Assembly: GCF_002752635.1 (NCBI RefSeq)
Contig: NZ_AYTW01000056.1
Location: 1-64,000 of the forward strand
Length of the DNA stretch: 64,000 bases
Direction of reading: 5' to 3'
Origin: Mesotoga sp. Brook.08.105.5.1
GTDB taxonomy: Bacteria; Thermotogota; Thermotogae; Petrotogales; Kosmotogaceae
This document shows, one piece after another, positions 1 to 8,260 of this stretch. Both the position numbers and the translations under genes were made by a program. The stretch's first letter is position 1. Every line of letters begins with the position of its first letter. The notes beneath the pieces were generated by a model. The model saw only the letters and a program-made list of their open reading frames with translations. It made no database searches and had not been told where the DNA came from.

Positions 1-171
1 TCAAACCCTCCATCCATGACTCATTTTTTTCGAAACTCGCTGGATTGCTATCCATTTTTCAATGACCCTTCTTCCTTCGCTCGCTCTTACCACTAACGCT
101 AACTTCGCGTCAGCAATTCCTATATTACCAGTACCCCTACCCACTGTCAAGTTACAGGTTCGTTTCCTTAG
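1..171 (-). other. Left-edge stretch with a short open frame of unknown status
   Basis: The first 211 bases hold no recognisable gene. On the minus strand one frame is open for 56 codons from base 171 down to a TGA at bases 3-1. A TTG at 150 is the only plausible start inside it and has no clear ribosome site. The reading (RGTGNIGIADAKLALVV in its middle) is not obviously low-complexity but resembles no family I recognise. It may be a fragment, a repeat or chance. Confidence 0.2.
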
Positions 172-211
172 TCACTTCTTTGCGTGAATACATTGGGAGG
201 AGTGCTGAAGA

Positions 212-1219
212 TCAGATATAGTCGGAAAGCTCCGCTTCAATTTCCGTCAGTGTCTTGTTTTCAAGTATTGAAATTCTCATCGCGATCGGAGGATGTGTGC
301 TCCACAAGGATGCGAAGAAGGAGGTCTTATTGTTTATCCTCCTCTTCAAAGGATCTGATATGAATAGATGAGCGGTCGCCACATTTGCTGTCTGGAGTTT
401 CGCAGAAGTCGTTGCAATCTTTCGGAGAGCTCTCGATAGTCCTGCGGGATTTCTAGTCAATTCGACGGCTCTCGCATCAGCAAAGTATTCTCTTGTTCTC
501 GAGACAGCAAGCAACGAGAGTCTTCCAGTAAAGGAGAAGAGTGCGCCAAGCCCTGCAACTGCCGCAAGAAAAGCGATTATAGGCAGAGCAGAGTTGTCGT
601 TCTTCTTTGAGGAGCGTTTTGACCTTGTAGCCGCTCCAATAGCGCCAAACCGCAGGTAAGTGATCAGTGCCCTAAAGGCAAGCAATTGAACAATCACAAC
701 CGCACCAAGAAGCGCAGAGATCAGCGTCATAAGGAGAACGTCCTTATTTAGTATGTGACTAAGTTCGTGGCCGATTACGCCGGAGGTCTCCTCACGATCG
801 AGATTCTTCAAAAGTCCGCTAGTTACGCAAACGACGGAATCATCTTGTCTCCTTCCGGTAGCGAATGCATTGATAACCGAGTCATCATCAATCACAAATA
901 CATCCGGAGGTTTCCCCATTCCAGCTGCAATTGAGAGTTCATCTACGATGTTCTTGAGCTGTCGTTCCTCTGGATCGTTCGTTTTGAGAGGGCGCGCTTT
1001 TACTGATTTTAAGACGATCTCTTTTCCTGAGGAGAGAGAAATAAGAATCTGTATTAGGGCAACGGAGAGGAAAACAAGAGTGAATATAGGTAGAATACCG
1101 AAGATCAAGTCTATTATCATGCCGAATGCAACCATCATGGCAAGAAAGACCATCACGAGAATGATGGTCTTTCTGACATTCTTCCTGCCTTCTTCGTAGA
1201 AATCTACTGTAAAAGACAT
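212..1219 (-). CDS. htpX: HtpX-like membrane zinc protease (M48 family)
   Basis: Membrane-embedded zinc endopeptidase expected to degrade damaged membrane proteins. Of 335 residues, the first ~65 contain two hydrophobic segments (about 18-40 and 42-62). The zinc motif HELSH lies at residues 151-155, followed by two further hydrophobic stretches and the segment SRTREYFADARAVEL, whose glutamate is the usual third zinc ligand. Length and order match the M48B (HtpX) family. It starts 5 bases after the stop of the LemA gene on the same strand, so the two are almost certainly one transcript. LemA-HtpX pairing is a known arrangement in bacteria and supports both calls. Confidence 0.93.
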   Translation of the reverse strand: MSFTVDFYEEGRKNVRKTIILVMVFLAMMVAFGMIIDLIFGILPIFTLVFLSVALIQILISLSSGKEIVLKSVKARPLKTNDPEERQLKNIVDELSIAAGMGKPPDVFVIDDDSVINAFATGRRQDDSVVCVTSGLLKNLDREETSGVIGHELSHILNKDVLLMTLISALLGAVVIVQLLAFRALITYLRFGAIGAATRSKRSSKKNDNSALPIIAFLAAVAGLGALFSFTGRLSLLAVSRTREYFADARAVELTRNPAGLSRALRKIATTSAKLQTANVATAHLFISDPLKRRINNKTSFFASLWSTHPPIAMRISILENKTLTEIEAELSDYI

Positions 1220-1224
1220 AGCTC

Positions 1225-1788
1225 TCAGAAGGAAAGATCTACTTTGGGAGCTTCTTTTTCGGCCTCTGTCACTTCAAAGAGAGGAAACAATTCAAATTTG
1301 CCCCCAAAGAAGCCAACAATGACGTTATTCGGGAAGATCTCGATCTTTGTATTGAACTTGGTAGCAGAATCATTGTAGAACTGTCTTGCGTAAGAGATCT
1401 TGTTCTCGGTAGTGGTCAATTCTTCCATCAGCTGTGATACATTTGTGTTTGCTTTCAGATCAGGGTAGTTTTCGACTACTGCAAGCAGTCTACCGAGCGC
1501 GCCGCCAAGTTCTTGTTCTGCCTTGATCTTGTCTCCCACACCTTGAGCTGAAACAGCTTTTGCTCTCGCTTGCATTACTTTTTCCAGAGTTTCCTGTTCA
1601 AATTTCATGTAACCTTTCACAGAGCTAACAAGGTTCGGGATTAGATCATGTCTTCTCTTGAGCTGAACATCGATCTGCGACCATGCATTTTCGACCCTCT
1701 TTTTTAGGGTGACTAAATTGTTATATACCCCGATGAGCCATAGAGCTAAGACAACAATAATTCCAATTACAACGAAAAGGATGACCAT
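1225..1788 (-). CDS. lemA: LemA family protein
   Basis: LemA-type protein of 187 residues: one N-terminal transmembrane segment (residues 2-24) followed by a long helical domain. The family signature region around NAWSQIDVQLKRRHDLIPNL is clear, as is the later ENYPDLKAN. The ATG at 1788 has a strong GGAGGTGA site seven bases upstream. The family is membrane-anchored with no settled biochemical activity; it often accompanies HtpX or DUF2207 proteins, and both occur here (HtpX immediately downstream, DUF2207 at 2663). Confidence 0.95.
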   Translation of the reverse strand: MVILFVVIGIIVVLALWLIGVYNNLVTLKKRVENAWSQIDVQLKRRHDLIPNLVSSVKGYMKFEQETLEKVMQARAKAVSAQGVGDKIKAEQELGGALGRLLAVVENYPDLKANTNVSQLMEELTTTENKISYARQFYNDSATKFNTKIEIFPNNVIVGFFGGKFELFPLFEVTEAEKEAPKVDLSF

Positions 1789-1812
1789 TCAATCACCTCC
1801 AACTTATGGTAA

Positions 1813-2601
1813 TTATACAGTATTATCTTTGTCAATCATCGCTGCTAGTGATCCGGTGTTCTGCACAACTCTGTAACTATGTGTAACGGGTATCATATCT
1901 TCGGTCGTTTCTCCCGATAGAACAAGGTAGGTGTCAACTCCCGCTCTCAGTCCGCACTCAATATCTGTGTAGAGCCTATCTCCAACCATAACCGTCTCTT
2001 CAGGTGAGCAACCGAAGTCTTTCATGACCATATTGAGTATCGTTGGATCCGGCTTTCCGACTATTTGATCAGGTTTACGACCCGTAGATGTCTCGAAGAG
2101 GCTAATAAGACTTCCAACATCCGGTACAGGGCCTTCTTCGGTAGGGCAGTTAATATCAGGATGACTTGCAATGTATGGAACACCTCTTCTTATGAAGAGA
2201 GCGGCCTTCCTGATCTTTTCGTAAGTAATCTCTGTGTCGTATGTCAGAACGAGAACATCAGGATTACTTTCATCGAGGACTATCCCCTTATCTAAAAACA
2301 TCTTCCGGACTGAATGCGTTGACAACAGATACACCTTCTTGCCAGGAAAGCAGTTCTTGAGGAGACTTACAGTAGCCTCCCCGGATGTGTAGACCTCGAA
2401 TAGTCTCCTTTCGATGCCCATTTTCACCAGTTTTCTGATATATTCTTCAGGAGTACGTGATGAATTGTTGGTTAGAAACACGAGTCTTGAATTGTGTCTG
2501 TAGATGGCCCTGGCGAAATCCAGACTGCCTGGTAAAAGATGCTCGCCCAGGTAGAACGTTCCATCCATATCTGAAACGAAGAGTCTTTTGTGTTTGAGCA
2601 T
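1813..2601 (-). CDS. HAD-superfamily phosphatase, NagD-like (class IIA)
   Basis: Predicted phosphatase acting on a small phosphorylated metabolite. The N-terminal nucleophile motif is VSDMDGTFYLG, motif II is FLTNNSS, and the C-terminal acidic motif is VMVGDRLYTDIECGL, preceded by GKPDP; these are the NagD/4-nitrophenylphosphatase subgroup marks. The frame is open further upstream, but the ATG at 2601 has GGAGG five bases before it and directly precedes the HAD core, giving 262 residues. Upstream codons overlap the promoter of the divergent gene and are probably not translated. Substrate cannot be told from sequence. Confidence 0.9.
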   Translation of the reverse strand: MLKHKRLFVSDMDGTFYLGEHLLPGSLDFARAIYRHNSRLVFLTNNSSRTPEEYIRKLVKMGIERRLFEVYTSGEATVSLLKNCFPGKKVYLLSTHSVRKMFLDKGIVLDESNPDVLVLTYDTEITYEKIRKAALFIRRGVPYIASHPDINCPTEEGPVPDVGSLISLFETSTGRKPDQIVGKPDPTILNMVMKDFGCSPEETVMVGDRLYTDIECGLRAGVDTYLVLSGETTEDMIPVTHSYRVVQNTGSLAAMIDKDNTV

Positions 2602-2662
2602 CTCTTCCTCCATTTTTCCAGCTGTTTTCATATGCAGAGTATAATACAAAGGGTGAGATGAA

Positions 2663-4264
2663 ATGAAAAGGAAATTCGAAAGAAAGTACTTCTTTATCAT
2701 ATTCATGATAGTCAGCGGATTTTTTATGTTCATTGCCTTAGGAAATGGCTTCTGGAGGGAATCAGCTCCCTACAAGATCGATTCGGTTGAAATCAACGCC
2801 AGACTGAATGATCAGGGGGAGCTTCTCGTAGAAGAGCTTTCAGTTTATACGCTATCTCGCAACAACAGGACAGCGACTAAGAAACTCCATTTATCATATC
2901 CCTCGGTTCTCAACTCGTATTCTATTGAGGTTTCCCAGGGAACCGGTGTTGTCAGAGAGATATCGTCATCCCCCGGCGGCTTCGATGCGAGGATCTTTCT
3001 TGAACAAGAAGTCACCCAGTTTCTGATGACAACTGAATACAGTTTATCCGGTGTTGTCGAGATAGGAACGGATATCGCCGTGTTGAGCTATAGATTCTGG
3101 GAACCAAACTCAGATGCCATGACCAGAGACATCTCTCTTTCCATAGAGTTACCCGAGGCCATAATCTCTAGGATAACAAAGGACGATATCTCTGTCAGGC
3201 CCTATAAAGAAGCCAGGGTGGAGATAGAAGGAAACTCCGTGAAGCTTCGAATGAAATCTGTTCTTTCAAATGCATCGGGCGAAATCAAGATCTCGTTTCC
3301 AAAAAACATTGCCAGTACTATGCCAAACGCGGTGAGTACAACCGTAAGCAAAAGTTCGATTCGCAAGGAACACGAGATAGCCATGTTCCAGCAGGCTTTT
3401 CTTTCGGGTTTGATCGGGTTTCAGATAGCAGTGCCTTTTTTCGTCTTATTCTTCACGTTTATCCTTTTTGGAGTCGAGCCTCAGGTTAAGTCGGAAATTG
3501 GTTATAGAATCTACGATGTACCGGGCTATATTCTTAATGCAGTAATAAGGAATCCATTCCAGGAAGTGGATCACAACGGCTTCCTTGCAACGATTCTTGA
3601 GATGCACAACAGCGGAGAGATATTTATCGGTGAGAATTCTATATCCGTGAAGGCAACTCATAATGGAATCCCAACGCAGCAGCAATGGGCGCTTCAGGCC
3701 ATCAAGTCTCTAAAGAGAAATGAAGACGGTTCAATAGAGATTCCTGATGCTGAAAACAACAGCGTTTCGCTCAACGAATTCAGGGAACATTACAGTCTTT
3801 GGCAGAAGAATGCGATGCGCAGCGTGAAGTCAGGAAGATTCTATGAGTACCTCGGTTCTACGGTCATGTCGGTTTTTTCGATCTTCTACTTAATCATCTG
3901 GTCCATGATACTGAAGTTTGTCTTTGGAAACTGGCAGATTTACCTCTCCTTTCCAGATGAATCTCTCGTGCTGTCAATAGTTCTCTATGCAGACTGGTGC
4001 CTGGGATGGCTTCTTCTAGTTGTCCCGAAGAGGATTTTCGCAAGATGGACGCCTTCAGGGAGACTGTTCTATATGGAATGGAAGAAGTCAGAGAAGGATC
4101 TTCTTTCAAAGCCCTCGCTTAACAACGATGATTTGTCAAAGCTTGTAGCTATGGGGCATCTGCAGAATCTGATTGCCAACAGACAGAAGGTTAACGAACA
4201 ACAGCTTTCAGTACTCCGCCAACTGCAGAAACTCGAACTGCTTCTTGATAAAGCGAAATCCTGA
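2663..4264 (+). CDS. DUF2207-family membrane protein
   Basis: Predicted membrane protein of 533 residues. It has an N-terminal hydrophobic segment (residues 8-30), an extracytoplasmic beta-rich DUF2207 domain (about 35-240), a transmembrane segment near 245-270 ending in the family-typical FGVEPQ, a cytoplasmic helical part containing DHNGFLATILEMHNSGEI, and two closely spaced transmembrane segments near 395-450. It ends in a charged coil. The ATG follows a GGGTGAG site, and a TATAAT lies at 2640-2645 in the gap shared with the divergent HAD gene. DUF2207 proteins have unknown function and are often found beside LemA, which is two genes away here. Confidence 0.85.
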   Translation: MKRKFERKYFFIIFMIVSGFFMFIALGNGFWRESAPYKIDSVEINARLNDQGELLVEELSVYTLSRNNRTATKKLHLSYPSVLNSYSIEVSQGTGVVREISSSPGGFDARIFLEQEVTQFLMTTEYSLSGVVEIGTDIAVLSYRFWEPNSDAMTRDISLSIELPEAIISRITKDDISVRPYKEARVEIEGNSVKLRMKSVLSNASGEIKISFPKNIASTMPNAVSTTVSKSSIRKEHEIAMFQQAFLSGLIGFQIAVPFFVLFFTFILFGVEPQVKSEIGYRIYDVPGYILNAVIRNPFQEVDHNGFLATILEMHNSGEIFIGENSISVKATHNGIPTQQQWALQAIKSLKRNEDGSIEIPDAENNSVSLNEFREHYSLWQKNAMRSVKSGRFYEYLGSTVMSVFSIFYLIIWSMILKFVFGNWQIYLSFPDESLVLSIVLYADWCLGWLLLVVPKRIFARWTPSGRLFYMEWKKSEKDLLSKPSLNNDDLSKLVAMGHLQNLIANRQKVNEQQLSVLRQLQKLELLLDKAKS

Positions 4265-4306
4265 TAACTTCTCCCGAATGAATACATGTCTCCCTAAATC
4301 GAGCAG

Positions 4307-4336
4307 TTGACAATTGTAGCAGAAATATTCTATAAT
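4307..4336 (+). promoter_or_regulatory. Sigma-70-type promoter of the glutaredoxin gene
   Basis: TTGACA at 4307-4312 and TATAAT at 4331-4336 are separated by 18 bases; both hexamers are perfect consensus. The start point expected near 4343 lies immediately before the CCCCTAGGGG dyad. Confidence 0.8.
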
Positions 4337-4346
4337 TTACTTACTA

Positions 4347-4363
4347 ATACCCCTAGGGGGTAA
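4347..4363. promoter_or_regulatory. Candidate CsoR/CstR-type operator (AATACCCCTAGGGGGTAAA core)
   Basis: The sequence is a G/C dyad, CCCC-TA-GGGG, flanked by TA on each side, sitting just downstream of the predicted start point and upstream of the ribosome site. DUF156 (CsoR/CstR/RcnR) repressors recognise sites of this design (A/T-flanked runs of C and G around a TA centre). No DUF156 gene lies in the window, so the assignment is by analogy. Repression would be by blocking the promoter or early elongation. Confidence 0.5.
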
Positions 4364-4380
4364 ATGGAGGTGTGAATTTC

Positions 4381-4620
4381 ATGAGCGCAAAGGTAGTTGT
4401 ATATTCTACTCCCACATGTCCCTGGTGCAAGAGAGCAAAGGACTATTTCAGGGCAAACGGAATTGCTTTTAAAGACTATGATGTAAGCAAGGATAAAGCC
4501 AAAGCGGAAGAAATGGTCAAGAAGAGTGGGCAGATGGGTGTTCCGGTGATAACAATAGGAAGCCAGGTTATTGTAGGATTTGACAAGGGAAAGATAGACG
4601 GCCTTCTGGGTATCCATTAA
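4381..4620 (+). CDS. Glutaredoxin-like / NrdH-type thiol oxidoreductase
   Basis: Small thioredoxin-fold protein of 79 residues with the redox motif TCPWCKRAK (Cys13, Cys16), the cis-proline stretch MGVPVI near residue 56, and the C-terminal GFDKGKI typical of glutaredoxin-like YruB-type proteins. The frame can also be read from a GTG at 4372, but the GGAGG at 4366-4370 is ten bases from the ATG at 4381 and only one from the GTG, so the ATG is preferred. It is transcribed alone: a consensus promoter precedes it and a terminator follows. A CsoR-like dyad at the promoter suggests induction by a metal or reactive sulfur species. Confidence 0.9.
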   Translation: MSAKVVVYSTPTCPWCKRAKDYFRANGIAFKDYDVSKDKAKAEEMVKKSGQMGVPVITIGSQVIVGFDKGKIDGLLGIH

Positions 4621-4639
4621 CTGAAGAAGCGATTTCACG

Positions 4640-4666
4640 GCGGGCATTAGCCCGCTTTGTTTTTTT
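4640..4666 (+). terminator. Rho-independent terminator after glutaredoxin
   Basis: Perfect 6-bp stem GCGGGC/GCCCGC with an ATTA loop, followed by TTTGTTTTTTT. Confidence 0.92.
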
Positions 4667-4733
4667 GTCAACGGGGTGCTATTCTCTCAATATAGAGCAA
4701 AAAGCATATATGTACATTGCTGGAGGTGTTGAG

Positions 4734-5834
4734 TTGAAGAGGTACTTTGTTGCGCCTGGTAGGATTAATATCATTGGAGAGCATACTGATTACAACGAAG
4801 GGTTCGTAATGCCAGCCGCGATTGACAAATATGTTCTTCTGTCAATTGAGAAGAATGGTAACGGTCGGATTCACCTGAGCTCCATGGGAAGAAAACCGGT
4901 GTCATTCGAAGAAAGTGTTATTGAAAAGACAGGTGACTGGAGCGATTATCTAAAAGGAATAATCTGGATCTTGAAGAATAAGCTTGACGCCAAGTTCGGG
5001 GGAATGGATATTGATATTCGCTCCAGCCTTCCTGAAGGAGCAGGTCTCTCGAGCTCTGCCGCTTTAGAGGTTGCCTTGATAGTAGCACTGAACTCGGTTT
5101 TTGATCTAAAGCTCAGCGAAACTCAGTTGTACAATTATGCTCAGGAAGCAGAGAACGATTTTGTCGGAGTCAAGTGTGGAATTATGGATCAATTCACGGC
5201 GGTAATGGGACGTAGGAACAAGGCGATATTCCTTGATACTCTCAAGATGCAATATGAGTATGTCCCCCTGGAACTGGGCGACTATACGCTTCTTGTGTTC
5301 GATTCAAAGGTACATCATTCTCTTTCAAGAGGCGCGTATAATTCAAGAAGAGAGGAAGCACGAAAGGCTCTTGAGATTCTTGGCAGGAGTAGCTATCGCG
5401 AAGTTTCAATGGTTGATCTGTTTCCGAACAGAGGAAAAATGGGTGATCTCTATTATAGACGAGCTTTGCATGTTGTTTCAGAGAACATGAGGGTTCTGGA
5501 GTCAATGAAGATTCTATCAAACTCGAATTTTGAAAACCTTGGCAGGCTTCTCATACAATCTCATGAATCTCTGGCTCTTGACTATGAGGTTACTTGTGAA
5601 GAAACTGACTTCATTGTTGATACGCTTAGAGAGATGAAGGGCGTATCGGGTGCAAGAATGATTGGAGCCGGGTTCGGTGGATCGGTACTCGCCCTTTGTG
5701 AGAAAACCGAGGAGAAGAAGATAGTTGAAGTGGTGAAAACGAGATATAAAGAGAAGTTTGCGATAGATATCGATTGTTACGAAGTAAGGCCCTCGGATGG
5801 TGCAAGGGAAGTTGAAGCCTCTTTCCCTTTGTGA
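4734..5834 (+). CDS. galK: Galactokinase
   Basis: GHMP-family kinase converting galactose to galactose-1-phosphate in the Leloir pathway. The galactokinase signature GRINIIGEHTDYNEGFVMP is at the N-terminus, the ATP-binding loop LPEGAGLSSSAALEVAL near residue 100, and the C-terminal GHMP motif GARMIGAGFGGSVLAL near 325. The start is taken as the TTG at 4734 because GGAGG sits seven bases upstream; earlier in-frame starts overlap the preceding terminator. That gives 366 residues, within the family range. It heads a run of genes on the same strand ending in a (broken) alpha-galactosidase, consistent with galactoside use. No galT or galE is in the window. Confidence 0.95.
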   Translation: MKRYFVAPGRINIIGEHTDYNEGFVMPAAIDKYVLLSIEKNGNGRIHLSSMGRKPVSFEESVIEKTGDWSDYLKGIIWILKNKLDAKFGGMDIDIRSSLPEGAGLSSSAALEVALIVALNSVFDLKLSETQLYNYAQEAENDFVGVKCGIMDQFTAVMGRRNKAIFLDTLKMQYEYVPLELGDYTLLVFDSKVHHSLSRGAYNSRREEARKALEILGRSSYREVSMVDLFPNRGKMGDLYYRRALHVVSENMRVLESMKILSNSNFENLGRLLIQSHESLALDYEVTCEETDFIVDTLREMKGVSGARMIGAGFGGSVLALCEKTEEKKIVEVVKTRYKEKFAIDIDCYEVRPSDGAREVEASFPL

Positions 5835-5905
5835 GAAAGAAAGTCTGACTTAAATGGACTTATCCCAGTTCTGTTGCTTTGAACGGTTTTGCGAAGGAGG
5901 ATGAT

Positions 5906-6907
5906 ATGAACATTAGACTAGGCGTTGTAGGAGCGGGAATCGCCTCAAGGGAACTTCATCTTCCCGCCTTAATGGAGCTGAAAGATCTATTCACAATTAC
6001 TGCTGTAAACAGCAGAACAAGAAAGAAGGCTGAGGAGTTCGCCGATCTCGTTGGAGGTAAAATCAAAGTCTTCGATTCTTATGAAGAGATTCTTTATTCC
6101 GATGATGTCGATGCGATTGTCCTTGCAGTGCCAATTGCCCTCAATCCCGAAATGATCGTAGCTGCGAGAACGGCGGAGAAACCAGTTATTTGTGAGAAAC
6201 CTATTGCTGCATCGGTGAAAGAAGGACTTTCTCTGTTGAATCTTCCGGGGAATTCACCTGTCTACATCGCAGAGAATTACAGACACATAGAAGTTTACAC
6301 TAAGGCTTCCGAATTTGTGAGGGAAGGAAGGATCGGCAAACCAATCATATTCAGTTGGCTCAAATGGGTAGATTTCGGACTGGATAACAAGTATGTTCAG
6401 ACTAAGTGGAGGCAAGCCCCGAAACATGTGGGGGGATTCATTTCTGACGGTGGCGTTCATGACATTGCGGCCTTGCGAAAAATCCTTGGGAATGTGAGAG
6501 AAGTTAGCGGATTTTCAGAGAAGAATCTCGATTATCTTGGTGCGGAGAACTCAGTGGTCTTCAATATGACACTGGGAGAAGGAGTGATTGGGAACTACTC
6601 GGTTGTATATGGAGCTCCGGCCACTCTTAACAGACTCGAGATCGTTGGAACAGAAGGCCTGTTGCGTGTTGACAAGGATGAAGCGACAATCGAAATCGAG
6701 GCTCACGGTCGAGAGAAATTCTACGCAAATAACAGTGATGGATTCGTTGAGGAATTTACTGATTTCTACAGAGTCATTAAAGGTCAGAAGAATTCTCTCG
6801 GCTCTATTCGGGAGGCAATCCTTGATCTGGCGACCGTTGAGGCCGGATTGATTTCTGCAAATGAGAAACGAGTAGTGATTGTGGACTCATTGATAGTGGA
6901 GAGTTGA
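5906..6907 (+). CDS. Gfo/Idh/MocA-family oxidoreductase
   Basis: NAD(P)-dependent sugar or polyol dehydrogenase-type protein of 333 residues. The N-terminal Rossmann fold starts RLGVVGAGIASRELHLPAL; the family motif CEKPIAASVKEGL (the EKP lysine) is near residue 93, and the C-terminal domain contains GGFISDGGVHDIAALRKILG with the usual catalytic His/Asp positions. The ATG at 5906 has AAGGAGG five bases upstream. It lies between galactokinase and a PLP enzyme, so a sugar substrate is likely but not identifiable. Confidence 0.88.
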   Translation: MNIRLGVVGAGIASRELHLPALMELKDLFTITAVNSRTRKKAEEFADLVGGKIKVFDSYEEILYSDDVDAIVLAVPIALNPEMIVAARTAEKPVICEKPIAASVKEGLSLLNLPGNSPVYIAENYRHIEVYTKASEFVREGRIGKPIIFSWLKWVDFGLDNKYVQTKWRQAPKHVGGFISDGGVHDIAALRKILGNVREVSGFSEKNLDYLGAENSVVFNMTLGEGVIGNYSVVYGAPATLNRLEIVGTEGLLRVDKDEATIEIEAHGREKFYANNSDGFVEEFTDFYRVIKGQKNSLGSIREAILDLATVEAGLISANEKRVVIVDSLIVES

Positions 6908-6914
6908 TGGGAAG

Positions 6915-8057
6915 ATGAGTGGCTTCAATACTAGAGCTATTCATAGTGGCGAAGAGCAAAAAGTTTGCGACGCCGTAACAACTCCTATTTTCCAGACTTC
7001 GAACTTCCTGGCAAATGACGACAAGTATCTCAGCGAAACCTCAGAGACCTTATATACAAGGGTCGGAAATCCGTCGATAGGAGTTTTAGAAAGGAAGCTG
7101 TCCGATCTTTTCGGAGGAAAAGGCGGAGTGTTCTTTTCATCGGGAATGGGCGCTATCACTACGGTATTTCTCACTTTTCTCAAGTCAGGGATGAACTTGG
7201 TGATTTCGAAAAACGTTTACGGAGGGACTCAGAGTCTTATCGCGGAACTACCCGGCATGGGAGTAGAGGTCAGGAGATTTGACCAGTCAAAGTTAGAAGA
7301 CCTTGAGAATCTTGTCGACCACAATACCGCTATCGTGTATGTTGAGTCAATGGCAAATCCGAACCTGGTCTTATCGGAAATCGAAAACATATCAAAGATA
7401 ACAAAGAAGAGCGGAGCGCTTTTGATAGTCGACAATACATTTCTGTCTCCCTACAATTTTAGGCCGCTTGAACATGGTGCCGACGTAGATATCCAGAGTC
7501 TGTCTAAGTATGTGAATGGCCATTCCGATGTCATTGCGGGCTTTGCCGCCTTCAGCGAAGGCGATTCTGAGAAGCTTGTTAGACAGAAAATGATTAGGTT
7601 GGGCACGAATGGAGCTCCATTTGATGCTTTTCTGGTCAGTCGTGGAGTGAAGACTCTTGGTCCCAGAATGGAACTGCATAATAAGAACGGGGAAGAAGTA
7701 GCGGTTTTTCTCTCGAAAAGTCCAAAAGTGCGTAGAGTCTCTTATCCTTCTTTGATGAACACTAAACCTAGCTGCTTTGCAGATTGCAAAGGCTTTGGGG
7801 GAGTCGTGTATCTTGAGCTGGAGAATCTGGAAAAAGCGAAAAGATTCATAAGAAGCAGCAAGCTCTTTCTAGAAGCAACAAGTCTGGCCGGAGTCGAATC
7901 ACTTGTCACGATACCTGTTCTCACCAGTCACTCTTCATTTACAGATGAACAGCTTAGTGAAGTGGGTCTATCCAAAGGAGGGGTAAGGCTTTCGGTGGGG
8001 ATCGAGGATGTTGAAGATCTTCTGGAAGATCTAGGTGCAGCTCTTGAAGCAATCTAG
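6915..8057 (+). CDS. Cys/Met-metabolism PLP-dependent enzyme (cystathionine gamma-synthase/lyase type)
   Basis: Fold-type I PLP enzyme of 380 residues catalysing a beta- or gamma-elimination or replacement on a sulfur amino acid. Marks of the family are LYTRVGNPSIGVLERKL, the glycine-rich SSGMGAITTVFL, DNTFLSPYNFRPLEHGADV and the lysine motif SLSKYVNGHSDVIAGF, whose Lys binds PLP. These cannot separate cystathionine gamma-synthase, gamma-lyase, methionine gamma-lyase or O-acetylhomoserine sulfhydrylase. It starts 7 bases after the oxidoreductase stop, so it is probably in the same transcript although its role has no obvious tie to galactose. Confidence 0.9.
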   Translation: MSGFNTRAIHSGEEQKVCDAVTTPIFQTSNFLANDDKYLSETSETLYTRVGNPSIGVLERKLSDLFGGKGGVFFSSGMGAITTVFLTFLKSGMNLVISKNVYGGTQSLIAELPGMGVEVRRFDQSKLEDLENLVDHNTAIVYVESMANPNLVLSEIENISKITKKSGALLIVDNTFLSPYNFRPLEHGADVDIQSLSKYVNGHSDVIAGFAAFSEGDSEKLVRQKMIRLGTNGAPFDAFLVSRGVKTLGPRMELHNKNGEEVAVFLSKSPKVRRVSYPSLMNTKPSCFADCKGFGGVVYLELENLEKAKRFIRSSKLFLEATSLAGVESLVTIPVLTSHSSFTDEQLSEVGLSKGGVRLSVGIEDVEDLLEDLGAALEAI

Positions 8058-8260
8058 GAGCAACCAAGAAAATGAATGGTTCTGCTTCTTTGTACCTGTT
8101 CCGAGAAAGAAAGGAACCCGGCGTCTGAAAGAGCAAGAAAAACCGACAACCAGAATTGGAGTCATAAACGTCTTTCCTCTCAGCATCAGTAGTGAAACCG
8201 CGATTCAACTTGTTTTCTTGTTGGCCTATAATAGACAACAAGGTTGTGAGGTGATTTGAA

